Shown: one piece after another, positions 26,897 through 34,243 of the stretch | How positions within the stretch are numbered: position 1 is the first letter of the stretch | How the letters are laid out: each line of letters starts with the position of its first letter | Assembly: GCA_900315565.1 (NCBI GenBank) | Contig: OMZS01000003.1 | Coordinates: forward strand, 62,001 to 126,000 | Origin: an uncultured Prevotellaceae bacterium | GTDB taxonomy: Bacteria > Bacteroidota > Bacteroidia > Bacteroidales > Bacteroidaceae | Length of the DNA: 64,000 nucleotides | Direction: 5' to 3' | Notes under the pieces: model-generated | Databases searched by the model: none | What the model saw: the letters and a program-made list of their open reading frames with translations, nothing else | What the model was told of the DNA's origin: nothing | Translations under genes and position numbers: made by a program

Positions 26897-27440
26897 TCAC
26901 CACCCTGCAAGGATTGCCTACGGCCACAGAACACGATGGAATGTCGCTTGTCACTACGGAGCCGGCCCCAATGGTAACATTGTCGCCAATAGATACACCA
27001 GGCAGAATGGTTACGCTTCCCCCAATCCACACGTTGTTTCCGATGGTTACAGGCTTGGCCCATTCTTGTCGTGTGTTACGCTCGGTGGGGTCTGTGCTGT
27101 GGCAAGCGGTATAGATGCTTACGTTGGGCCCAACGAAACAGTCGTCGCCAATGGTGACGAGGGCCTCATCGAGCACGGTGAAGTTGAAATTGGCAAAAAA
27201 TCTCTTACCTACACTGATGTGCTTGCCGTAATCGCAATAAAACGGCTGGTTGATGAACACCTTGTCGTCGCCTGTGTGCCCCAGCAGCCCTTTCAATATC
27301 TCCAGCCGTCGGGCGGTCTCAGAGGGGCGCAGCAGGTTGTACTCGTGTATGATGTCTTTCACGGCATTCAGCTCGCAGAGCAACTGTGGGTCAGTTGCTG
27401 AATACACCTCGCCGGCTAGCATTTTCTCTTTTTCTGTCAT
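26874..27440 (-). CDS. Sugar O-acetyltransferase (maltose acetyltransferase type)
   Basis: A 188-residue hexapeptide acetyltransferase of the Maa/NodL group, which acetylates sugars using acetyl-CoA. It starts MTEKEKMLAGEVYSATDPQL, the group's N-terminal motif, then PFYCDYGKHISVGKRFFANFNFTVLDE and the catalytic histidine region YTACHSTDPTERN, ending VWIGGSVTILPGVSIGDNVTIGAGSVVTSDIP. The ATG at 27440 fits family starts better than one seven codons upstream. The C-terminal LIIDN comes from the AT-rich junction repeat. Confidence 0.88.
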   Translation of the reverse strand: MTEKEKMLAGEVYSATDPQLLCELNAVKDIIHEYNLLRPSETARRLEILKGLLGHTGDDKVFINQPFYCDYGKHISVGKRFFANFNFTVLDEALVTIGDDCFVGPNVSIYTACHSTDPTERNTRQEWAKPVTIGNNVWIGGSVTILPGVSIGDNVTIGAGSVVTSDIPSCSVAVGNPCRVVKKLIIDN

Positions 27441-27470
27441 AATTGGGTGTTGTAGCAGCATTGTTAGTAA

Positions 27471-29174
27471 TTAATTGTTTTTGTCGTTTTCGTTTTTCTT
27501 GGGATATCCTATTTCGCGCACTTTTCGCTCGAAATCCTCACGATTGCCAATGGCGCTGTTTTTCACCCTCGCGCGGTAATTATAAATGGTGTTGACCGAA
27601 TAGTGAAGAAACTCGGCAATCTTACTACTGTCGTCCACACCAAGGCGGATGAGTGCAAAGATGCGCAGCACCGTGTTCATCCGCTCGTTTTTCTGCAGGG
27701 TGATGCGCTCTTCAGGTATGAGCAGACCATTGAAGCTCTCCACAAAATTGGGGAAGAGGTGCAGAAAAGCAGCATCGAAGCTCTCATAGAGTTCTTCCAG
27801 TTCCTTGTCCTTGAATTCCTGGCTTCGTGTGGCCTGATAAAGGTCTTCGTATTCGTGGTTCTTTACCATTTTGTTCACCCGCTTCCGGAAATTATCCATT
27901 TTGTCGATATACAGCGAGCACAGACGGAGAAATCGCCCCACATACTCTTCTTTTACCCTGTTCGACTCATTCAGTTGCACATTGAGCATCGAGAGTTGGA
28001 GGTTAGCCTCCGAGAGTTCGGCATTGGTGGCTTTCATCTGGTCGTTGGCCGATTCCAGCATGTTGTTGCTGTGAGCCAGCCGGCTGTTGCTCACCTTGAG
28101 CTGCTTCTGGGCTACTGAGAGCCTTTTTCGCTGGCTGTTCACGTAGAATACGAGGGCTACGAGGCACAGGGCCAGCACACTGATTACCATGAGCAGCTGG
28201 CGCAGGCGGCTCATGGCCCGTTCGTTGGCAGTTTTGTAGTCGCTGGCAATGTTCGACAGGAGCGGAGCTATTTGCCAGCTGCGCTGTCTGGAGCCGTAGG
28301 TGTTGGCACACTTGCTGGTAAAGTTGATGTAGCGGTACGAGCGGTCCAGGTCGCCCTGGAGCATCAGCTGGTTGGCCAGCTCCCACATCGAGCCTTGGTC
28401 CATCACCCCGTTGCGCACATCCGACAGGGCCGACTCTGCCAGCCAGTACATCATCTGCGTGGAGTCTTTCTGGGCCATGAACTCCAGATAACGGTATAGG
28501 GCCACCAGCGCATAGCGATGTGAACCGCGTTCGGTGGTTGCCAGCCACTCGTCGTTGATTTTCATTGACTCCTTGAGTTGCTGCGAGTTAAGCAGTTTCA
28601 TTTCGCGGGTAAGCATCACGGCATCGTCGTCCTTGGGCAGCGCGTTCAGCATCAGTTGTTCATAGTTGTCGGCTTTCTGTCGGTATTTCTCGCGCATTTC
28701 GTCCAGATGTGTATAATAGGCCAGTTCGTTATACACGTGAGCGTAGGCCCTGTAATAGGTTCCCGAGTGAGTCTTGATATCGCTTAGTATGTTCAGCGCC
28801 TCGTCGTACATGCCCGTGTTCGAACAGCGTAGGGCCATCAGCGAACTGCAGAGGTCGGCTTTCTCAGATTGGCCCATCTGGCGTGCCAACTGCACACAAT
28901 TGCGTAAGTAAAATATGGCTGAGTCGTTCTTAAAGGGGAAGTATTTTTCGTAGAGTTGGTAATTCAATTCATAGCGTGTTGCATCGTCGGTAGCTTTCTT
29001 CAGTTTTTCCTGCAGCTGTACCACCACCTGCCCATGACGGGCCACATATTGTGGAAACAGCACTATCTCGCGGTCAAGGCACCGGTATAACGAGTCAAGA
29101 TTTTGTGCCAAAACACCCAGAGGGAAGCACAAAAAACAACAGAGAGAGGCCATCCAAGGTCTAATAGTTTTCAT
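27471..29174 (-). CDS. Membrane-spanning DUF6377-type regulator of the adjacent glycan-utilisation locus
   Basis: A 567-residue protein with a signal or anchor sequence (MASLCCFLCFPLGVLA), a helical TPR-like sensor region to about 310, one membrane segment (LLMVISVLALCLVALVFYVN, about 326-345), a coiled coil (350-400, runs of SNSRLAHSNNMLESAND type) and a C-terminal helix-turn-helix-like segment (GVDDSSKIAEFLHYSVNTIYNYRARVKN, about 520-547). This architecture matches the SusR-like regulators of Bacteroidales. It has its own promoter and lies just downstream of the GH3 gene, so it likely senses a beta-glucan product in the periplasm and activates the locus. Confidence 0.78.
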   Translation of the reverse strand: MKTIRPWMASLCCFLCFPLGVLAQNLDSLYRCLDREIVLFPQYVARHGQVVVQLQEKLKKATDDATRYELNYQLYEKYFPFKNDSAIFYLRNCVQLARQMGQSEKADLCSSLMALRCSNTGMYDEALNILSDIKTHSGTYYRAYAHVYNELAYYTHLDEMREKYRQKADNYEQLMLNALPKDDDAVMLTREMKLLNSQQLKESMKINDEWLATTERGSHRYALVALYRYLEFMAQKDSTQMMYWLAESALSDVRNGVMDQGSMWELANQLMLQGDLDRSYRYINFTSKCANTYGSRQRSWQIAPLLSNIASDYKTANERAMSRLRQLLMVISVLALCLVALVFYVNSQRKRLSVAQKQLKVSNSRLAHSNNMLESANDQMKATNAELSEANLQLSMLNVQLNESNRVKEEYVGRFLRLCSLYIDKMDNFRKRVNKMVKNHEYEDLYQATRSQEFKDKELEELYESFDAAFLHLFPNFVESFNGLLIPEERITLQKNERMNTVLRIFALIRLGVDDSSKIAEFLHYSVNTIYNYRARVKNSAIGNREDFERKVREIGYPKKNENDKNN

Positions 29175-29197
29175 GGGCTACATTATTAATCCGTTTG

Positions 29198-29205
29198 CAA
29201 AAATA
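29198..29205 (-). promoter_or_regulatory. Promoter of the membrane regulator gene, -7 box TATTTTTG
   Basis: TATTTTTG on the minus strand, 24 bases from the ATG at 29174. Confidence 0.55.
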
Positions 29206-29302
29206 ATGCTTTTTTTGCAAACAGCAAAAAAAGAGAGCATTTAAGTTTTGCTTTCGCCTTCGCTTAACGAAAACGAAAAACTGCCCAAGCAACAAAAGCA
29301 AA

Positions 29303-29396
29303 AGAGAATTGAGAATTATCAAATTTCAATTCTCAATTCTCTTTTTTCCAATTCTTAGTTCTCAATTTCCAATTCTCAATTCTCAAATCTCAATTC
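29303..29396 (-). repeat. AATTCTCAATTC-type junction repeat after the GH3 gene
   Basis: Degenerate repeats of AATTCTC/AATTTCC fill the region directly after the GH3 stop (which is itself within a unit, TTGAATTGAGA). Two units form a perfect 15-bp inverted repeat, AGAGAATTGAGAATT (29303-29317) with AATTCTCAATTCTCT (29328-29342). Confidence 0.7.
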
Positions 29397-31711
29397 AATG
29401 TGAACTTGATTTTGGAAGTAAGATGGTCGGCGGCATTTCCGATGAGCGCCTCAAAGTCACCCGGTTCGGCCACCCATGTTTGCTTTCCGTCGTCATAATA
29501 GCTCAGCGCCTCTCGGCCGATGGTGAGTTCCACCTCTTTGCTCTCACCCGGCTGCAGACTTACTTTGCAGAAAGCTTTCAGTTCCTTCTCAGGGCGGGGC
29601 TTCGATGATTTCACATCGCGGATATACAATTGTACGACCTCAGCGCCAGCCCTGTTGCCAGTGTTCCTCACTGTTATTCTGAAGGTGATACTGTCGTTGC
29701 CCATCAACTCTTTCTTGTCGGCCGTGGCTTTACCTATCTGGAATGAGGTATAGCTCAATCCATGGCCAAAGGCAAATGTAGGACGAATCTTTTGTTTGTC
29801 GGTCCAACGGTATCCTACAAAGATGCCCTCCTTGTATTCCTCGTCGATGATGTTTCCCTCGTGGCCCTCACCTGTAGCGGAGGAAGCGTTGCGCCATGTG
29901 CCAGGGAAGGAACCTGTGGCATAGGCGCCACACTGGTTCAAGGAGGCATACCAAGTGAAAGGCAACTTGCCCGAAGGATTGGCTTCGCCTGTCAGTACAC
30001 TGGCAATGGCTTCGCCTGCCTCAGAACCGCCATACCATGCCTGCACCACGGCAGGCACTTTCTCGAGCCATGGCAAGGCCACTCCGTTGCCAGATACGTT
30101 CACATACACCAAGCGTGGGTTTACCCTGACAATAGCTTCTATCACTTCGTTCTGGGCGTAAGGCAGGTCGTAGTTCTCGCGGTCTAAACCCTCACAATCC
30201 TGATGACTACTTTTGTTGAGTCCGCCAACAAATATCACAACATCTGCCATGCGGGCTTTCTCTACAGCCTCGGCTGTGAGCTTGGTCTGCGAACGTGTTT
30301 CGTAGAGCGAGCGGCCTACGGTCACCCCATTGTAGCTCTGCACCGTGTCGCCCACATAACCACGCGCATAATCACATTGTACGTTCATTTTTGTGAAAAG
30401 TGCTTTGATGCCGTCGAGAGGCAGAATCTCTTTCTGTACCTTCAGCGACGACGAGCCGCCGCCAACCGTCATCATCTTAATGGCATTCTCGCCCACTACC
30501 AGAATCCTGGCCTCGCTCTCTCCTCCCCTTGGCGAAGATTTGTGCAGCAGTTCCAGTTTCTCCTTAGTAAGGGGTAGCAGACCCTCGCCTTTAAGCAGAC
30601 CGGGTGATGGCGTGTTCTTCAGCAGAACAATGCCTTCCTGGGCAATCTTCAGGGCTGCGTCGTAATGGCTCTCCGAGCACAGGAAACCGTAAGGCTTATG
30701 GCGGTTCATGGTGGTGCGGTACATCAGGCGGAGCACACGGCGCACCTTGTCATCGAGTTCCTTCATGGTGTACTTGCCTGCCTTGATGGCCTGTTTGTAG
30801 GCGTCAGCCAAATAATAAGCATCGTAGGCATTGGTCTTGCCCATTGTCAGTCCGTCGGTCCAGGTGCCAAACTCCAGGTCGAGTCCGTTCTTCACCGCCT
30901 CGTCGGTGTCATGGCAGCCGCCCCAGTCGGATATTACTGCGCCGTCGAATCCCCAGTCTTGTTTCAGAATCTTGTTGAGCAAGATGGCATTATGGCAGTT
31001 GTGTTGGTTTTGGTAGAGGTTGTAGGCGCCCATAATGCTCCAGGCTCCACCCTTTTGTACGGCAGCCTTGAAGGCGGGCAGGTAAATCTCGTGCAGGGCG
31101 CGGTCGCTCACGATGACATTCACCTGATGGCGGTAAGTCTCGTCGTTGTTCAGGGCATAGTGTTTCACGCATGCTGCCACCCCCTTCGACTGCAGTCCCT
31201 GCACGTAGGGAACCACCATACACGAGGCCAGATACGGGTCTTCGCCCATATACTCAAAATTACGGCCTCCCAGGGGTGTGCGGTAAATGTTCACACCAGG
31301 GCCAAGTATCACGTTCTTGCCGCGGTAGAGAGCTTCCTCGCCCAGACTCTCGCCATAGATGCGGGCCATGGAGGGGTTCCATGTAGCAGCCAGACAGGTG
31401 AGGGCAGGGAACGCCAGACAAGAGTCGTTGGTATGTCCAGCCTGCTCCCATTCGTCCCACAGCACATCGGGACGCACGCCGTGAGGGCCGTCGTCTGTCC
31501 ACAGGTCGGGGAAGCCCAGTCGTTTCACACCCGCTGAGGAGAACTTCGACTGCGCGTGGATGACGGCAATCTTCTCATCGAGCGTCATGCGGCTCAGGGC
31601 ATCGCTGATGCGCTGTTCCATGGGTTTGGTCTCATCGAGATAAACAGGCTTTTGTGCAAGCATACTCGTCGCCATGGTGAGCGACAAAAGAGCGAATGTC
31701 AGTTTTTTCAT
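29390..31711 (-). CDS. Glycoside hydrolase family 3 beta-glucosidase
   Basis: Predicted periplasmic exo-beta-glucosidase that releases glucose from oligosaccharides imported by the Sus-type complex. The 773-residue protein has a signal peptide (MKKLTFALLSLTMATSMLAQ), the GH3 N-terminal domain with LTCLAATWNP, KHYALNNDE and the nucleophile in AVISDWGG (about residue 260), a GH3 C-terminal domain and a fibronectin-III-like tail (AEVVQLYIRD). Residues about 367-397 (PSPGLLKGEG to SSPRGGESEA) interrupt the usual GIVLLKN-LLPL-ILVVGENA sequence and come from a GC-rich repeat insert. Last enzyme gene of the locus. Confidence 0.93.
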   Translation of the reverse strand: MKKLTFALLSLTMATSMLAQKPVYLDETKPMEQRISDALSRMTLDEKIAVIHAQSKFSSAGVKRLGFPDLWTDDGPHGVRPDVLWDEWEQAGHTNDSCLAFPALTCLAATWNPSMARIYGESLGEEALYRGKNVILGPGVNIYRTPLGGRNFEYMGEDPYLASCMVVPYVQGLQSKGVAACVKHYALNNDETYRHQVNVIVSDRALHEIYLPAFKAAVQKGGAWSIMGAYNLYQNQHNCHNAILLNKILKQDWGFDGAVISDWGGCHDTDEAVKNGLDLEFGTWTDGLTMGKTNAYDAYYLADAYKQAIKAGKYTMKELDDKVRRVLRLMYRTTMNRHKPYGFLCSESHYDAALKIAQEGIVLLKNTPSPGLLKGEGLLPLTKEKLELLHKSSPRGGESEARILVVGENAIKMMTVGGGSSSLKVQKEILPLDGIKALFTKMNVQCDYARGYVGDTVQSYNGVTVGRSLYETRSQTKLTAEAVEKARMADVVIFVGGLNKSSHQDCEGLDRENYDLPYAQNEVIEAIVRVNPRLVYVNVSGNGVALPWLEKVPAVVQAWYGGSEAGEAIASVLTGEANPSGKLPFTWYASLNQCGAYATGSFPGTWRNASSATGEGHEGNIIDEEYKEGIFVGYRWTDKQKIRPTFAFGHGLSYTSFQIGKATADKKELMGNDSITFRITVRNTGNRAGAEVVQLYIRDVKSSKPRPEKELKAFCKVSLQPGESKEVELTIGREALSYYDDGKQTWVAEPGDFEALIGNAADHLTSKIKFTLN
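30520..30612. repeat. GC-rich repeat insert inside the GH3 gene
   Basis: CTCCTCCCCTTGGCGAAG, TTAGTAAGGGGTAGCAGACC and GACCGGGTGATGG segments encode about 31 P/S/G/E-rich residues at a point where GH3 proteins normally have a short linker. They resemble the palindromic inserts of gltB and dapF. Confidence 0.55.
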
Positions 31712-31747
31712 TTTATGATTTGGGGGGTTAAAATGTTTCAGCTTTTA

Positions 31748-32983
31748 TCAATCCATTCCCATTGATTCGATGTAGCCGGCTTGAGGCAGGCAGCGTTCGA
31801 AACGGCAATTGTCGGCAAACTCCTGAAGCAGACGACGGAATGTGGCCTGGTGGGGACGTGCCTCGCGCCACTCTGAGTAGGTGTTGCGCGAAGTTTCGGA
31901 GTATTTCACCACGATGCTGTCCCACCCCTCAGGGCGCTGGATGCCCACCATGCACGATTCGTCAACCTTTTTGTAGGGCCAGAAGGTGTATCCAATGTTG
32001 TTTGCCTTCAGCACCTTTACAAAGTCGCTCTGCCACTCCATGGTGTTATGGCCGAACTCACCCATATACATCGGGCGGTTGATGGAGTCGCGGAAGTTGA
32101 TGTAATGGGCGATGGCCTCCTGGGTGGCAGGTCCGCCGTAGCGATGGCAGGTGTACATCAGCTTGTCGTCGTAAGTGGCATCGTTGAGCATCCAGAAGAA
32201 ACTGTTCCAATGGGCTCCGCCCAGCAGGATGATGTGGTTGGGGTCAACCTCGCGGATGGTGCTGACACACCGCTTATAGAGCGGCTGCAACAGCTGGTAG
32301 AGCGAATCCTTGTTGGCAAAGTAATGGGCGATGGGCTCGTTCATCAGTTCGTAGCCAAGGATGGTGGTCTCCTGCTTGTAGCGGTCGGCAATTTGGCGCC
32401 AAATGTCGCAGAACAGCTGCTGGCTCTTCTCGCTCTCAAACAGCCAGGGGTAGCCGTGGCCGTCGTCGATGTTGTCGCCCGTCTGCCCGCCGGGACAGTC
32501 GTGCATGTCGAGAATGAGGTACAGATTGTTGGCCTTGCACCAGCTCACAACGGAGTCGATACGCTCATAGCCGTCTTTCTGGCCCGTCTGCCCCATATAA
32601 TCCTCGTCGGTAAAGAGCTTATAGTTGAACGGCAGCCGGATGGTGTTGGCTCCCTGCGAGGCGATGAAGTCGATGTCGGCACGGGTAACGTAGTTGTCCT
32701 TGAACTGTTGCCAGAACTCTGCGGTACAGTCGGGACCTACGGCCTCCTTGAAGAGCAGGTCAATCATCCACGCAGAGTTGGTGCGGCTGAAGCCGAACAT
32801 ATACCCCTCTGGATTGAGCCAATTACCCAGGTTTGTGCCTTGTATGAACAGCTTTTCACCATTTGGCTTGATGAGGTCATGCCCTTGGATCTTTACAAAG
32901 TCCTCCATGCCCTTTTCCCCGCTACCTGTGGAACAGGCAGCGAGTAAAAGCACAACGAGGTATAGAAAAGATTTCTTCATCAT
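31748..32983 (-). CDS. Glycoside hydrolase family 5 endoglucanase-like lipoprotein
   Basis: Predicted surface or periplasmic endo-beta-glucanase. The 411-residue protein has a lipoprotein signal (MMKKSFLYLVVLLLAAC, Cys 17), a GH5 barrel beginning FIQGTNLGNWLNPEG, with GANTIRLPFNY, the acid/base glutamate in GYELMNEP and the nucleophile in MYMGEFG. The GH5 subfamily cannot be fixed by eye, but the NLGNWL start resembles beta-1,3/1,4-glucanases. It lies two bases from the GH16 gene in the operon. Confidence 0.9.
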   Translation of the reverse strand: MMKKSFLYLVVLLLAACSTGSGEKGMEDFVKIQGHDLIKPNGEKLFIQGTNLGNWLNPEGYMFGFSRTNSAWMIDLLFKEAVGPDCTAEFWQQFKDNYVTRADIDFIASQGANTIRLPFNYKLFTDEDYMGQTGQKDGYERIDSVVSWCKANNLYLILDMHDCPGGQTGDNIDDGHGYPWLFESEKSQQLFCDIWRQIADRYKQETTILGYELMNEPIAHYFANKDSLYQLLQPLYKRCVSTIREVDPNHIILLGGAHWNSFFWMLNDATYDDKLMYTCHRYGGPATQEAIAHYINFRDSINRPMYMGEFGHNTMEWQSDFVKVLKANNIGYTFWPYKKVDESCMVGIQRPEGWDSIVVKYSETSRNTYSEWREARPHQATFRRLLQEFADNCRFERCLPQAGYIESMGMD

Positions 32984-32985
32984 GA

Positions 32986-34131
32986 TTATTTTTTCTGGAA
33001 TACACGGATGTAGTCAACCGCCATTGTGGCAGGCAGCGCGCTCTCGTCAACACCCTGGGCGCCGCCCCAGTCGCCACCCCAGGCGAGGTTGAAGATGATG
33101 TAGAACGGGTCGTCGTAGGGCCAGTCGTCGCGACCCAGGCCACGGTTGCTGTAGCTCAGCTGCACCTCGCCGTCAACATAGGTGGTAATGTTGTCGTGGG
33201 TCCAGAGCATGGCGTAGGTGTGGAACTCGCCTTCGGCACCAGGGCACTTCATCTCGTGGGTCACCTGAGTGTTGTTGGAGTGTACGTGGGCGTTGGCGTG
33301 CAGACTCGACGACACGTAGTTAGGGTGGTAGCCCACCTCTTCCATGATGTCGATTTCGCCGTCGGCAGGCCATGAGCGGAAGTTGACGGGCATCATCCAG
33401 AAGGCAGGCCAGGTGCCTTTGCCCTTGGGCAGCTTGATGCTGGCCTCGATATAACCATACTTCCAGCCCTCTTTCACCTTGGCATAGACACGTCCGGAGT
33501 AAATCTTGCCGTTTTCTTTGAGTGCTGTGATGTGCAGCTTGCCGTCGCGCAGCTCGGTAACAAGTTTGCCGTCGGGGGTTTTGTGGTCCACGTAGTTCTG
33601 CAATTCGTGGTTCACCCAGTCGCTACTCTTCACCTCGTGGGTCCAGTCATTAGGATTGAGTTCTGTCCGGGGAACGCCATTCTCGTTGGGGGCATAACCA
33701 TAGTTACCGTCGAACTCATCGTGCCATACCAGACTGTAACCTTCGGGAGCATAGTAGGCCGCCTGCGCGGCAGCTTCCTGCGTAATGCTGATGGTTTTGC
33801 GAGCCACGCCCGACATGACCGTAACGGCTCCAGTGCGGGTACTTGTTGTCGGATTGGCAGGAACCCTGACCGTCAGTGTGCCTGCTTGAGCTACTGTGTT
33901 TTTAGTTTCCAAGGAAATGAAATCTTGATCGGCGTACGCGCCCCATTCCTTGCCTGTGGTGCTCACGTTGATGGTGTAGGTACCACCATCGGCAGAAGCA
34001 GATATGCTTTCCTGCGACACCGTGATGCTGACCGTTACAGGCTGTGTCTCGTCGTTGTCGTCGCTCCCACCGCAGCCCCAGAGGGCTACGGCGAGAGAGA
34101 GCAGAAAAGTATTAAGCATGAATCGTTTCAT
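32986..34131 (-). CDS. GH16 beta-glucanase lipoprotein with a BACON-like domain
   Basis: Predicted laminarinase or lichenase at the cell surface. The 381-residue protein has a lipoprotein signal (MKRFMLNTFLLSLAVALWGC, Cys 20), a BACON-like domain (about 30-115, SITVSQESISASADGGTYTI, with a closing ISITQEA), and a GH16 domain with the catalytic motif DGEIDIMEEVG, both glutamates present. A start 33 bases upstream would fall within the TTCAAAG repeat, so ATG 34131 is chosen. With GH5, GH3 and SusCD genes it defines a beta-glucan locus. Confidence 0.92.
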   Translation of the reverse strand: MKRFMLNTFLLSLAVALWGCGGSDDNDETQPVTVSITVSQESISASADGGTYTINVSTTGKEWGAYADQDFISLETKNTVAQAGTLTVRVPANPTTSTRTGAVTVMSGVARKTISITQEAAAQAAYYAPEGYSLVWHDEFDGNYGYAPNENGVPRTELNPNDWTHEVKSSDWVNHELQNYVDHKTPDGKLVTELRDGKLHITALKENGKIYSGRVYAKVKEGWKYGYIEASIKLPKGKGTWPAFWMMPVNFRSWPADGEIDIMEEVGYHPNYVSSSLHANAHVHSNNTQVTHEMKCPGAEGEFHTYAMLWTHDNITTYVDGEVQLSYSNRGLGRDDWPYDDPFYIIFNLAWGGDWGGAQGVDESALPATMAVDYIRVFQKK

Positions 34132-34190
34132 TTTATAGAACTTTGAACATTGAACTTTGAACATTGAACATTGAACTTTGAACTTTTTGA
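34132..34190 (-). repeat. TTCAAAG/TTCAATG heptamer repeat before the GH16 start
   Basis: About seven tandem heptamers (TTCAAAG or TTCAATG on the minus strand) end a few bases before the ATG at 34131. The same heptamers precede dapL at about 57966-58000. Confidence 0.8.
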
Positions 34191-34195
34191 TTTGT

Positions 34196-34243
34196 CAAAT
34201 TATCAATTATCAATTATCAATTGTCAATTATCAATTATCATTA
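34196..34243 (-). repeat. GATAATTGAC-type junction repeat after the glycan-binding protein gene
   Basis: On the minus strand TGATAATTGATAATTGACAA and further units begin at the stop codon at 34241-34243. Confidence 0.8.
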
